In this document: positions 22,310 to 33,017 of the stretch, piece after piece
Layout of the letters: the number at the start of each line of letters is the position of its first letter
How positions within the stretch are numbered: position 1 is the stretch's first letter
From: Pollenia angustigena
Lineage: Eukaryota > Arthropoda > Insecta > Diptera > Polleniidae
NCBI GenBank assembly: GCA_930367215.1
Contig: OV884056.1
Coordinates: 230,755,127 to 230,819,126, forward strand
Direction: 5' to 3'
DNA: 64,000 bases
Notes under the pieces: generated by a model
Told to the model about the DNA's origin: nothing
Seen by the model: only the letters and a program-made list of their open reading frames with translations
Database searches by the model: none
Position numbers and translations under genes: made by a program

Positions 22310-22570
22310 TGATATGATGTTCATCCTCTCAGAAACTATTGAACCGATTTTAATGAAATTTAAAACATAGATAGATCCATATCTGTATGTACACATAAGC
22401 TATACAGTTTTTCAAAAATAGGACCACAAGGGGAGGTAGGGGCAATTTCTGCCTCTCACAAACTTTCAAACCGATTTTAATGAAGTTTTAATGAAGATGT
22501 GTTTTTAAATACTGTGGTGCTGGGTATCATATGGTCGGGCTGGACCGACTATACTTTCTTACTTGTTTTT
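22310..22570. repeat. DINE-1-like repeat, terminal part
   Basis: It ends with GTGGTGCTGGGTATCATATG, then an inverted pair (GGTCGGGCTGGACCGAC), CTATACTTTCTTACTTG and a T run. It also contains two units of AACCGATTTTAATGAA-type sequence. Confidence 0.5.
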
Positions 22571-22922
22571 TTTTTTTTTTTTTTTGTATTTTGTAGCTCT
22601 TAAGAATTTATTCAGTGACATTTGAATGATGGCTAAATTATTTTATCTATCAGAAATTCTTTGTAAAGTACAAAATATGCACAAATAACATACATAATCG
22701 GGGTATAACTTATTTTCATTTTTTACAAATATCAAAATGGCCCTAGCATAGTCGAATTAATTATCTTTTCGCGGTTTTCAAATAAGGTCGCCCACAAAAC
22801 GCGGTAAAGTTGGAACATTTTTTTTTTTTTATTTTTATTTGTACTTGTACATTTATCCAAAAACTTTAGCAAAACAACACGCACCTAAAATTTTAAATGC
22901 ATATGACATAATTCATACTAGA
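22571..22922. other. Non-coding stretch before the Tc1-like insertion
   Basis: Mostly T-rich sequence. Positions 22848-22922 are open in the frame that would continue the LINE at 24121 if the Tc1-like element were removed, but the residues are not diagnostic. Confidence 0.3.
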
Positions 22923-22924
22923 TA

Positions 22925-24117
22925 CAGTGAGCAAAAAAAAACTTGTAAACTTGTAAAATTAAAAGAAAAACACAGAGATTAAAGTTAACCATAAGGAAGG
23001 GGAAGTACTTAATCTACGAATCCACGTGCAGACAGATTTACGTCCATCACTTCGAAATACATATTTGGAAGTGATGTACCTAAATCTGTCTGGTGAAAGT
23101 TAGGGGAAGCACTTAATCCACGAAATATTTTTCATACTGTTAAGCACGGTGGCGGCAATGTTATGGTTTGGGGGGCGTATGAGTGCTAATGGAGTAGGTA
23201 ACCTTGTGTGTATCGAGGGAATCATGAATAAAATAGATTATTTAAATATCCTGAAAAATAATTTGCCATAATCCGCCAAAAAAAATGGGTTTAGGGAATG
23301 ATTTTGTTTTCATGCAAGATAACGATCCAAAGCATACGGTCATTATCGTACGGGAATGGTTGCTTTAAAACACAAAAAAAGTTTTGCCTCATCCTCCCCA
23401 GAGCCCGCATTTAAATCCGGTTGAGCATTTGTGGGCGCCAAAAACCAAATTTTACAGGAGAGAGTTTTGTTATTTTATTTCATATGAATTTTGTATGAAA
23501 TTTGTCGCTTACAATAAAATTGTTTTTGCTATAAAATCGTAACGGTACCTTATGTGACCATGAAATGTTAGGAGATGAAGCAAGTGTTGCCAATAAAGTC
23601 ATTTATTAAAAAAAACGAAAATTGAAAATGATGTCGCTTACGTTATTTTCGCGGTTAGGGCTCGATATGAAAACAAAATTAAGAGATTACCACATATCCG
23701 GAAAATAATCCTTAAAAAACGCCCTCAAAGATATCTGGAGTTCTATTCCCCAAGAAGTTACAAAAAATCTAGTCCATTTGATGCCAAGAAGACTTCTTAC
23801 TGTTAAAGAAGATAAAGGACACCATACAAAGTACTCAAAACCTAACTATTTTAATCTTTTTTAAAGTTAGGTTAAGTTTATTGTCCTGTACAACTTTTTT
23901 TTTTTTTGTTTATGAGTTTTAGCATAAATATGTTGTTGTTGTTGTTGTTTTTTTTAAAGTTAAGATACAAAATGAAAAAGAAGTTTTATTTAAATTAAAA
24001 TATGGATCTTAAAATTAAATTAATGTGAAATAAAAGTTATAAAATGGTTTTACTTTAATCTCTGTGTTTTCTTTTATTTAAAATTAACAAGTAAACAAGT
24101 TTTTTTTTGGCTCACTG
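22925..24117 (+). mobile_element. Tc1-like DNA transposon, 1193 bp, TA-flanked
   Basis: Inverted repeats of about 64 bp start CAGTGAGC (22925) and end GCTCACTG (to 24117). The outer flanks are TA on both sides (22923-22924, 24118-24119), the target duplication of the Tc1/mariner group. It carries a broken transposase. Confidence 0.88.
23139..23863 (+). pseudogene. Tc1-like transposase, degenerate
   Basis: Readable blocks are VKHGGGNVMVWG, the second catalytic Asp region QDNDPKHTV, and PPQSPHLNPVEHLWA, which in active Tc1 transposases reads SPDLNPIEHLW; the Asp before LNP is His here. A C-terminal piece (LKDIWSSIPQEVTKNLVHL, RRLLTVKE) resumes at about 23700. The N-terminal DNA-binding half is missing. 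About 230 bp of unrelated AT-rich sequence lies between the DDE block and the C-terminal piece, and stops and frameshifts occur throughout, so the copy is inactive. A 60-bp imperfect palindrome at about 23030-23092 occupies the place where the N-terminal part should be. Confidence 0.82.
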
Positions 24118-24120
24118 TAT

Positions 24121-26070
24121 AGAAGTCAGGTTTCTGAGCGTCATTCAATACTGCAAATTTATAACAATCATGTGCCAATAAAAAATAAGATAATCAAAAA
24201 TAGAAGTAGGCCTTGGTTTGGAAATGAGACTAAATTGTTAATAGCACAACGTGACCGTCTATACCACATGTGGAGAAGGTACAAGACACCTGATCTACAA
24301 AGTGAGTATCGTTTGGCGAGGAAAAGGGTTGTTTCGAGGATAAGACATGATAAATCTTTGTATTATTATAACAAATTTAACACAGCGGTTGATTGTAAAA
24401 GTAAATGGAAATATATACGAGAGATTGGCATTAATGACTCAGTTGACCGTTCATTGGAAGTTGATGTTAATTTGCTTAATGAAAATTTTAGAAAAATTGA
24501 TTATCCGACTGTTCAGTCTAGTTTTTATGAGGAATGTTTGCCTTTGATATCATGTAGTGAATTTAATTTTCAATGCCTAGCCGCATATGATGTAGTTAAC
24601 GCCTTTAATGCAATGAAATCTAATTCAATTGGATTGGATAATATTAACCCAAGATTTGTTAAAATTATTCTACCCTGGATAATTCGATATGTTACACATC
24701 TTTTTAATACTATAATTATATCCTGTACATTTCCAATGCAGTGGAAACATGCTAAAATTGTTTCAGTACCAAAAACAGGAAATGAATATCGTCCAATTGC
24801 GATTCTCCCCTATTTTTCCAAAGTTTTTGAAAAGCTCTTACATAAACAAATTTATAACCATGTTAATAACAACAACCTGTTAACCGATCGTCAATCTGGA
24901 TTCCGACCTCAACGTGGCTGTACTTCAGCTCTAACCGATGTAATAGAGGAAATTCGTAGTAACCTGGATGAGAAAAAAATAACGTTTTTGGTATTATTGG
25001 ACCACTCAAAGGCTTTTGATACAGTGCACCATTCGATCTTGTGCATGAAATTGTCCAAATTATTCAGATTTCCCACGTTTGCGGTGAAACTGTTGTCATC
25101 ATACCTTTCAAGTAGATGCCAATCAGTTGCAAATGCCGAATCCATATCGCGTTCTTTACAAGTAACTAGAGGTGTCCCACAGGGATCCATTCTTGGACCC
25201 CTGCTATACTCTTTATATGCGAACGATCTCCCAAACCAACTATCGTATTCTAGTATACAAATGTATGCGGATGACGTTCCGCTGTATCTCAGTAGTCCTA
25301 AAGAGTCAGCTAATATGAAAATACGGGAATTAAATCATGATCTTGGGAAAATACTTACATGGGCAGCGGCTAACGGTTTGCGACTTAATCCTAACAAATC
25401 GAAGTGCATATTAATATGTAAAAGAGCCTTTCATGTAGATTTTGAGGTAAATTTATTTCTTGGTGATTCGAGAATCGATATTGTAGATTCAGCAAGAAAC
25501 TTAGGAGTACTATTTAACAAAACTTTAACCTGGTCGAATCACATTACACAAGTTTGTGGTAAAGTTTATGGCATGCTGCGAAATTTATGGGCTACTCAGC
25601 ACTTTACACCTCTACAAGTAAGAATATTACTTGCAAAAACATATCTTCTGCCGACACTTTTATACTCATCTGAAATTTTTACTGGTTGTAACACAAATGA
25701 TATGAGAAAGCTGACCGTAACATACAACAATATCATCCGTTACATTTTCTCTTTAAAAAGATTTGATCATATATCGCAGCACTCTTTTCGTTTATTCAAT
25801 ATGTCATTTTCAAACTATCTTCAATTCAAAAACTTAATATTACTTCACAAAATAATAACGACAAAGGAGCCAAAATATCTTTATGAACGTCTGCAGTTTT
25901 CTAGATCGTGTAGAGGGAAAAATTTAATACAATTTCGTCATCGTGACCATGCTTCTGAATGTCAATACTTTATATTAAGCATACGTCTCTGGAATCAACT
26001 TCCAAATGATTTGCAAATCACTAGCAACGCTATAAGATTTAGAAGGTTATTGAGGGAATATTTTTCGTAA
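24121..26070 (+). CDS. LINE (non-LTR) ORF2: reverse transcriptase, 5' truncated
   Basis: An uninterrupted frame of about 650 codons encodes the RT and C-terminal part of a non-LTR retrotransposon protein of the jockey/I/CR1-like group; the clade is not certain. RT motifs, numbered from 24172, are: LPYFSKVFEKLLH; SGFRPQRGCTSALTD; DHSKAFDTVHH with D277 and D283; VPQGSILGPLLYSLYANDLP; and the catalytic MYADDVPLYL with YADD at 365-368. The end reads RLWNQLPNDLQ, a usual C-terminal motif. The endonuclease domain is absent. The frame remains open upstream of 24172 to the boundary with the Tc1-like element at 24117, so the 5' part was probably displaced by that insertion. No stops within the RT suggest a young copy. 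No internal promoter is visible. Confidence 0.88.
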   Translation, partial: RSQVSERHSILQIYNNHVPIKNKIIKNRSRPWFGNETKLLIAQRDRLYHMWRRYKTPDLQSEYRLARKRVVSRIRHDKSLYYYNKFNTAVDCKSKWKYIREIGINDSVDRSLEVDVNLLNENFRKIDYPTVQSSFYEECLPLISCSEFNFQCLAAYDVVNAFNAMKSNSIGLDNINPRFVKIILPWIIRYVTHLFNTIIISCTFPMQWKHAKIVSVPKTGNEYRPIAILPYFSKVFEKLLHKQIYNHVNNNNLLTDRQSGFRPQRGCTSALTDVIEEIRSNLDEKKITFLVLLDHSKAFDTVHHSILCMKLSKLFRFPTFAVKLLSSYLSSRCQSVANAESISRSLQVTRGVPQGSILGPLLYSLYANDLPNQLSYSSIQMYADDVPLYLSSPKESANMKIRELNHDLGKILTWAAANGLRLNPNKSKCILICKRAFHVDFEVNLFLGDSRIDIVDSARNLGVLFNKTLTWSNHITQVCGKVYGMLRNLWATQHFTPLQVRILLAKTYLLPTLLYSSEIFTGCNTNDMRKLTVTYNNIIRYIFSLKRFDHISQHSFRLFNMSFSNYLQFKNLILLHKIITTKEPKYLYERLQFSRSCRGKNLIQFRHRDHASECQYFILSIRLWNQLPNDLQITSNAIRFRRLLREYFS

Positions 26071-26330
26071 ATTTTTTAATGTTTTAAATGAAAACTTTTT
26101 TTTATTTTTTTTATTTTTATTTTTTTTATTTTTTTATTTTTATATACCTTTACTTTATTTATTTTACTCTATTTAAATTTAAATATAATCTATGTAGTTT
26201 TTAGAAAATATTTCTTTATCAATGTATACTTTAACTTGTCTGATTCTAATGCTGTAATTTATAAGATATTGTGTCTTGTTGTGTTAGAAAATCAAATTAA
26301 TAAATACAAAAAATACAAAAAATTTTTACA
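26071..26330 (+). other. LINE 3' UTR and tail
   Basis: A T-rich 3' UTR ends in TATTGTGTCTTGTTGTGTTAG, AAAATCAAATTAATAAATAC and A-rich sequence. The second LINE end at 26580-26632 has the matching line, which supports this as the element's 3' terminus. Confidence 0.6.
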
Positions 26331-26341
26331 TCAATTCAATC

Positions 26342-26434
26342 CGCCTTTGGAACTCGCTACTACCGACCAATAAATCCATTAGCAACGTCTTGCTTTTTGA
26401 GAAAGAATTACATAAATTTTTTATCACAAATTAA
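26342..26434 (+). pseudogene. Second LINE: C-terminal ORF2 fragment
   Basis: Thirty codons read RLWNSLLPTNKS and end in KELHKFFITN before a stop. This resembles the end of the 24-26 kb LINE protein (RLWNQLPNDLQ to LLREYFS). A 3' UTR of about 200 bp and a tail TTGGAAATCAAATAAATAAA follow to about 26632. It is a severely 5'-truncated copy of a related LINE lying directly behind the first. Confidence 0.7.
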
Positions 26435-26639
26435 TACTGTTTCCTTCTTATTATGTTTGTATTTAACTAATTTAAACTTATTTGTTTATTTCTAGAAATT
26501 ATTAAATTATTTTTCATAATAATATATCATTTTTTACTCAACAATGTAATTACAATACAAAAATCCAATACTATAATTATAAGATTTGTATCTTTTTGTA
26601 TTGGAAATCAAATAAATAAATAAATTAAGAAACTTTTTA

Positions 26640-27940
26640 ACTTTTTGTTCATTTATTAATCAAATATTTAAAATTTTTGTATTAAATTTTTTCTTTAGGG
26701 ATTTTAGAAAATCGCTTTTGTTTGTGAGGTTTTTATATTCAAACGACCCAAACAAATTGTTTTCGTAAATAGTAAGATATTCGCTATCGCGTAGTGCTTG
26801 GTTATACCCCTAATACACAATACTAACACAAGCCTGACAAATAAGCAAAAGAAAAAAATTTAGTTTTAAAATTGGTTTAGTAAAAAAAAATCATCCATTC
26901 ATTAAATTAAACTAAATTAACTTAATGCATAAAATTAATATAAATATTTTTAAATTACACTAACATGCATTTACATTTAGAGCTTATTGAACCTTACTGC
27001 GTATGATAATTATTTTTTTACCTTAAAATAAATAAATATTAATCATACGCAATTTATTGGAACTGTTTTGATTGCTTAAGGAAAAATAATAAAATTTTAT
27101 GCAAATTAAATTGCAAATTCAATTATTTGCAAATCTTATAAAAACATTTAACTAAAAGTTTTTGTTGTTGTTTTTATTACATATTATTCGTGCTTTTCTT
27201 TGCAAGCACTAGTTAAATCTGCTTTTTATATTTCTCCCTACAAAACTAACAGCATTACTTAAATGCAATGTTGCTAATTGTGCTTTTTACTGGCTAGGTT
27301 TAGCCATTTTTTATCCGATTACTTCATGGAAAGTTGAACTAGGTCATAAGGCTTTTTTAGCCATTTTAAATAAGGACAATATTTTTAAATTTTTTTTAAA
27401 CCTTTAAACTTTGTCCGCAATATTCAGCAACATTTTCACTTCAAATAAAGCAAAAATTTTTTCACCAACTCACACATTTTGCATTACGAAACCATTTACA
27501 AATTTTGCCCACAACAATATTACTTATTTGTATTAAAATTAAAAACATTTTGTTAAAATTTTCAATCAAAACTAAATTAAATTATTATAAACGTCATTTT
27601 CAATTTCATACAAATTGCTGCTGAAGTAGAAGTAGAACGTTTAGTTGACCAAGCTAGTAAGTAACATATATTTTAATAAACACGAAACCGATAAATATAC
27701 ATATTAACATACTTCCTCCAATAGAACTAATATTATTTAAGTATCCTCTGGTAATATCGATTTGATTTTGAACACTTTTAAAATTTTCTATGGTTCTATG
27801 TAACACTCGAAGATCATTTCAGTGTGAAACTTGAAAAACATATGATTATATTAAAATTAAGAATCTTATATAAATTATTAGTTTGTGTTTTATGGCGTGC
27901 ATATTTTTGTGAATAATACTAAAAAAAAAGATAAAATTAA
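26640..27940. other. AT-rich non-coding stretch
   Basis: No gene or recognisable repeat. A local imperfect inverted repeat lies near 26995-27055 (CGTATGATAATTATT / TATTAATCATACG). Confidence 0.5.
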
Positions 27941-27945
27941 ATACT

Positions 27946-28170
27946 AGCGATGTTTTGGCTGATGAGTTGGTGAGACTGGGCTCGGAAATGGACGGTCCTG
28001 ACTGTTTGGATTCGGTCAGGCTTCCAAAAGGCTTCCTTTTTGGAAAGATAAGGGAATGGCTTCTGAGAGGCTCTTATTGGGTATTGAGAAACTGGGTATC
28101 GCACACGCTGTGGCCGGTGCTTAGAAAGACCAACTCGGATGCACATTGGAACATAATGGTCTCTTTCTGA
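27946..28170 (+). pseudogene. LINE RNase H fragment
   Basis: Seventy-five codons start SDVLADELVRLGSEMDGP and run through LPKGFLFGKIREWLL to a stop. ADELARLGS followed by a KxxIRxW-type segment is the usual end of the RNase H domain in I, R1 and LOA-group non-LTR elements. The GC content is higher than in the neighbourhood. Catalytic residues lie upstream of what is left, and both flanks are unrelated, so this is a short relic. The opposite strand is also open over this length but resembles nothing. Confidence 0.6.
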
Positions 28171-28532
28171 GTGTGTGAAGTTGACTTCGCACCAAACTTT
28201 CAATCGAACCTAAACTAAATTACAATCGTCCTTTAAACTATTAAGTTTAAGCTTAAAGTTTTTAAACATTGTATGGTTAATTTAACCATTTTATTGTCAC
28301 TGACAATCATATAAGGATTAAATTAGTCCACCACCAAGCAGCCCCAAACATAATGGTTGCTTCCGAACTTGTTATAATTACATAATTATAACAAATATAA
28401 TCCAAATTTTAAGTATTTTTATAATCAGGCTTAAGTTCATCAAATTTAATTTTCATTAAATTATTTTTATGAAGAAAGGAATTTTACAACACGAAAATTA
28501 GTTAAAATTGTTATTGATAATTTTTCATTCTT

Positions 28533-28607
28533 GACGTGGCTGGGGCTCGAACCCCGGCCGGCAGGTTACCATGACATGTTTCGATCGCAACCACTCGATC
28601 TCCTCAG
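28533..28607 (-). repeat. tRNA-like sequence, left arm
   Basis: On the minus strand the D-arm-like stem is GATCG / CGATC around AGTGGTTG (28583-28600), and the T-arm-like part is CGGGGTTCGAGCCCCAG (28540-28556). These match pol III box A and box B in order and spacing. There is no acceptor stem, so this is not a functional tRNA gene. Confidence 0.6.
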
Positions 28608-28861
28608 ATGGTTTTGCCGTCTTACACTCGCAGCCATCGACGACTGCTGACGTCAATAGTCAAACAAGAAGAATTCTTGACAAAAGTACGAGAAAGCAGA
28701 AGTAAGGAAAAAACACGTAAAATCAATTAAAAATGGATAATTATTCACAAAAGCAAATTTCGATCTACCAAAGGTTAAAATACAATTTGGTTTAAGGATT
28801 GATGTTTGACTATTGACGTCAGCAGTCGTCGATAGCTGCGAGTGTAAGACGGCAAATCCAT

Positions 28862-28936
28862 CTGAGGAGATCGAGTGGTTGCGATCGAAACATGTCATGG
28901 TAACCTGCCAGCCGGGGTTCGAGCCCCAGCCACGTC
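28862..28936 (+). repeat. tRNA-like sequence, right arm
   Basis: It has the same D-arm (28869-28886) and T-arm (28913-28929) as the left arm, now on the plus strand, so the two putative pol III boxes point away from the loop. Confidence 0.6.
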
Positions 28937-29127
28937 AAGAATGAAAAATTATCAATAACAATTTTAACTAATTTTCGTGTTGTAAAATTCCTTTCTTCAT
29001 AAAAATATTTTAATGAAAATTAAATTTGATGAACTTAAGCCTGATTATAAAAATACTTAAAATTTGGATTAAAAACCATAAATAGTTCAACAAAATAACC
29101 ACAATACTGATTATTATAACAAATATA

Positions 29128-30117
29128 TGTTAAACACTTATAAAAGCAGGGCTTTTTTAACCATAATACGCTCTTGGGAAAGACGAAAATACCATTGTTT
29201 ATTTAAGACAAACAATTGTAAGTTATAAACAAATAATTGTCATAATTAACCACAACATGTTTAGAGGAACCGTAATATGGTTGTGGATTCTTGATGGAGG
29301 ACTAATTAATTCATAGTATGGTTAAATTAACCACAAAACGTCTAAAATTTTTTATTAAAAATAATTTTGTTGGAAATAACTAATTGAAAAATGGTTTTTT
29401 TTCTGCGTGTTTCATAACGTTGATATTCACTTGTATTTAATTGTTTTAAAACAAATCTACAACATGAAAAATCATTTCAGGTTTTAAACGTCCTTGAAAA
29501 ATGTAAATTTCGCCGCTTTGATATTAACAATTAGGAATTTTCTGTAATGAAATCATGTTAATCATTTTTGGCCTTCAAGTATTGGCAACACTGGTGAATA
29601 TAAATATTACCAATGTCGTCCACAGCTTAAATTCAGTCATGTTTTGTACTGTAGTTTTGTATTCCTTTCTATTCATGCCATTTTGTCAATACTTACACAC
29701 ACCCACATAAAATTATTATCATTTGAATTTGTATGTTGGAATGCTTGAAAAGAAAATGCAAATCAAGAACTTTCAATAACATCGTCTTTTTTCTTGTTCT
29801 TTTTTTTATATACACAGTACATGCATACTATTGACATTTTTAAGTGATTTTATATTTTTATTTATTTTGCTCTTTTTCCCACAGCTTACATCTCTTTTCC
29901 AATGCAACAAAAGTTTTCTTTTTCGTGATAAAGTATAGAAGAAAATAATTAGAAATGAAGGGAAGTATCAGAAGAAACTCAAACATAATATACATATTCA
30001 AAATTTTACATAGACCAAATCCCCAAGTAATAGAGACCGGGCAAATGCGAAACGAAACGAAACGACGCCAATCGAATCGTTTTTTCTACGTTAATGCATT
30101 GATTTTTAATTGATTGT
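29128..30117. other. Non-coding stretch
   Basis: No gene recognised. AT-rich with scattered ATAATTGT words. Confidence 0.45.
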
Positions 30118-30215
30118 AAGGCGAATTTTACTTCAGGTGGCGGCGAAAAGACAGCTGGTTATTTTTTTTTTTTTTTTTTTTTGTCATGCCAGAAATGTCA
30201 AAAGTTTTGTTTACA
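30118..30215. mobile_element. hAT-type MITE, truncated copy
   Basis: AAGGCGAATTTTACTTCAGG followed by TGGCGGCGAAAAGACAGCTG matches the left end of the MITE copies at 36137 and 57730. The right end is missing. Confidence 0.55.
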
Positions 30216-30510
30216 CGTTCTTTTTAAAATTGTGTTTTTAAAAATCAAATTTTGCTTTACAACTTATAAATGAAAAAATTAAACAATAAAGAAATGATTA
30301 ATGAAACTATGTATTAAAATTAAGTGAAAATCTTTTTTATACCATAAAATTTTATAATTATGTCCAGTTTTAGTATTCAAATGCATTAACTGAACACAGA
30401 AAAGAAACGGCTTAGATTATTTTCAATACAACATTTAATTCAACCGAATTTGGGAATTAATGCTCACAAAAATTGCACAAGTTTATGTTATAAAAACTGT
30501 TTATTTCTTA

Positions 30511-30652
30511 CATAGCGTCTTCACCTGACAATTTGTTGTCATACCAAACGTCAAACTTCATATTAAAAAAACGCTGACAAAAATTTTCGAGTTTTTTTTA
30601 TATAGACTTTGACGTTTGGTATGACAAAAAATTGTCAGGTGAAGACGCTATG
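30511..30652. mobile_element. Near-perfect hairpin MITE, TTA target
   Basis: Arms of about 45 bp start CATAGCGTCTTCACCTGAC and close around a 50-bp loop. TTA occurs directly outside both ends, which would fit a 3-bp target duplication of the PIF/Harbinger type. Confidence 0.65.
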
Positions 30653-30860
30653 TTAGTTTTAATAACTATTAATTTTTATTTTTTTCCCAAATGTTTTTAT
30701 TAATTTTAGTCTAGGGATGCCAGATAAAATTTTTTTCAATCCCAAATTTAAAATAAAAATTTCCTATATTATCCCCTCCAAAAAAAGCACACAAATGCAT
30801 TATTTTTAAGAAATTATTTAGTTTTAAAATTACATATTAGTGGGGATTAATTTTATCTTA
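30653..30860. other. Non-coding spacer
   Basis: Nothing recognised. Confidence 0.4.
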
Positions 30861-30868
30861 TAAATTTG

Positions 30869-31074
30869 CAAGGCGAATTCAACTACAGGTGGTGTCGGAA
30901 CTACAACAATCCAAAAACAACAGAAACAACATACGGTTTTTTGCATTGCATTGTTAGTGCCATTAGCTCGAAATGTCAACCATTATTAGCAAAACACTAA
31001 CAAATCAAAACAAATAAGCCCGAGCTGTCAAAATCAGATGCCGTTTCGACACCACCTGTAGTTAATTCGCCTTG
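30869..31074. mobile_element. hAT-type MITE, complete copy (206 bp)
   Basis: Terminal inverted repeats CAAGGCGAATTCAACTACAG and its partner are flanked by exact 8-bp repeats TAAATTTG (30861-30868, 31075-31082). An 8-bp target duplication is the signature of the hAT superfamily. Confidence 0.85.
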
Positions 31075-31349
31075 TAAATTTGTATTTTAAATTTATATAA
31101 GTATAGATAAGTACACTAAAACAATAATGTCATTTTACCAACCCCAGAAACACATCTATTTAACGCGTAAAATATCCATTGGCTAAGGCATTATATTGGT
31201 GGACATACGTTTGAAAGTATTTTTACTTCTTAGAGTATTAACAGGTCAACCTAAACACAAGGAGAAAAATAAAAAACTAATATAGCGTTCAGTAAACCCG
31301 ATTTTGTAGCCGTCCGGTATTGGAATTGCTCTATAATTTGTTTAATATA

Positions 31350-31882
31350 CATTTTGACAAAAATGCATTAGGGTGGTAACCCTTAGTTTAAAATAGGACA
31401 ATATGGGTATCAAATTTTATCTTTTGCCAAGTATATCATCTTTGTATGTAAATAATTTAGATTTGTGCCAATTAGATGCATTTTACACGGTGCTCTGGAA
31501 TATATATAAATGCAGTTTTGTAGTAACTCTAATATGAAAGCGGATTTAGTTTCTAGATCATGTATGGATGAAAATAGGACTAAAGAAAGAAAAAAAGAAA
31601 TGATCCACGACCTGAATTTTTTTTTAATTAAAAAAAAAATATGCCGCCAAAAAGTCGTGGATCATTTCTTTTTTTCTTTCTTAAACCTATTTTCATCCAT
31701 ATATGATCTAGAAACTAAATCCGCTTTCATATTAGAGTTACTACAAAATTGCATTTATACATATTCCCCAGAGCACTGTGTAAAATGCATCTAGCTTGCA
31801 CAAATCTAAATTATTTACATACAAAGTTGATATACTTGACAAAAGATAAAATTTTACCAACCATTGCATTTTTGTCAAAACG
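31350..31882. mobile_element. Large foldback element (533 bp)
   Basis: Two inverted arms (31350-31622 and 31648-31882) match over most of their length. Shared blocks include TTTTGACAAAAATGCA, TGTAAATAATTTAGATTTG, GATGCATTTTACAC and GTCGTGGATCATTTC. The right arm lacks about 35 bp present at 31380-31415. The open frame crossing the centre is a by-product. Confidence 0.75.
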
Positions 31883-32160
31883 CGAACTAGCACGAATTTC
31901 AAAAATAGCTGAGACACGTATTTATTTAAATCGACTAAAGATTAAAATATGTTAATTTCGCACTTTAATTACAAACAACCCCGAACAAAAAATTCAAAAA
32001 CCGTTTTTTTTTACAAAAAATCCTTAAAAAAAATGGACATGGATGGTCGTCCTTGGACAAATTTTATATACAGTTAGACGCGCCTTAAAAAACCTTGCTT
32101 ACGATACCCAACTTGTATATGTTGGTAAGGAAACAGATTCTTAAAGTAACAAAACATGCA
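31883..32160. other. Non-coding spacer
   Basis: Nothing recognised. Confidence 0.4.
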
Positions 32161-32303
32161 AAATTAGACCCTTTTTCAAACTGGTCCAGCTCACGAGAGG
32201 TAAACCCTGGAGCCGAAATATTTAAAATGTCATCTTAAAAATGTCCATGGTTCATTTTTAGGAGGGTACATCGAGTACGAATTTTGCTTCCATACAACTT
32301 GAG
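32161..32303 (+). repeat. Dispersed 140-bp repeat, copy 1
   Basis: It matches 60978-61118 almost base for base (TAGACCCTTTTTCAAACTGG, CCTGGAGCCGAAATATTTAA, TTTAGGAGGGTACATCGAG). The family is unknown. Confidence 0.75.
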
Positions 32304-32528
32304 TCGCTCTAATATACAGAAATTATATTAATATGAGTTTTGTACATGAAAACACTTACAGATCTTATATATTTCGGCCTGTAAAAGAAACAAAACGATC
32401 AATAATTTTCCCAAAATAAAAATAGTTTATTTTTACATTCTCAATTTAAACCCGAAATTAATTTTTGTTATCTAATTTGAGATTACAACCCCAAATCTGG
32501 TAGCCCTGCTTTAGTCAACTGTTTTATG

Positions 32529-32653
32529 CGAGGCGAATTCATATATATATTAATTCGCCTTGTTTTTGACATTACATGACCGAAAAATACATGTTGTTTT
32601 TTGTGTTGTTGAATTGTTGTAGTCTCGCAACCACCTGAAGTTAATTCGCCTTG
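32529..32653. mobile_element. hAT-type MITE, shortened copy
   Basis: It runs from CGAGGCGAATTC to AATTCGCCTTG. An internal AATTCGCCTTG at about 32552 suggests a nested or rearranged copy. No matching 8-bp flanks are seen. Confidence 0.5.
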
Positions 32654-33017
32654 ATTGATTGGTTGCAAAATTTTAAATTTTACTGCCCGTTTTTCAAACT
32701 AAAATAAAAGTTTTCGTTTAGAAATTTATATGGAAAACAAAAACAAATTTGAGTTTTTCTATTGTTATCTCAATATAAATTTCCAAGCGAACATTTTTTA
32801 TTTTATTTTAAAAAACAGGCAGTTGATAAATTAAATTTTTGATAAAAAAAATCATATGGATACCTTTTTTCAAATTTATTTCTACAAGTGCTTTCAATTC
32901 TAGTTACACAATTGAGTCATATAAACGTAGGACGTAACGCCGTAAATTTTTAGAACCACGCTTTTGTTTCCTTTTAAAAATAATATTTAAAAATACCAAA
33001 TTTATTCAAATTATTTT
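32654..33017. other. Non-coding spacer
   Basis: AT-rich sequence with one loose inverted repeat around 32690-32820. Nothing else seen. Confidence 0.4.

Larger units (their letters stand above)
28400..29112. mobile_element. Palindromic element carrying two tRNA-like arms
   Basis: Two inverted arms of about 270-310 bp flank a loop of roughly 115 bp (28676-28790). Each arm contains a pol III-type tRNA-like part facing outwards. The left arm lacks about 40 bp at its outer end compared with the right. A perfect 15-bp direct repeat ATTATAACAAATATA flanks the element (28385-28399, 29113-29127). Related partial copies are at 35142-35500 and 16409-16545. A long target duplication with one truncated end fits retrotransposition; the palindromic form fits foldback DNA. 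I cannot name the family. Confidence 0.75.

Noticed and set aside
27937..28203. 88-codon minus-strand frame
   Set aside because: It is the antisense of the LINE RNase H fragment, which explains its length and GC content.
28533..28936. Functional tRNA genes at the two tRNA-like sequences
   Set aside because: D-like and T-like arms are present, but no acceptor stem pairs and no clear anticodon arm is found.
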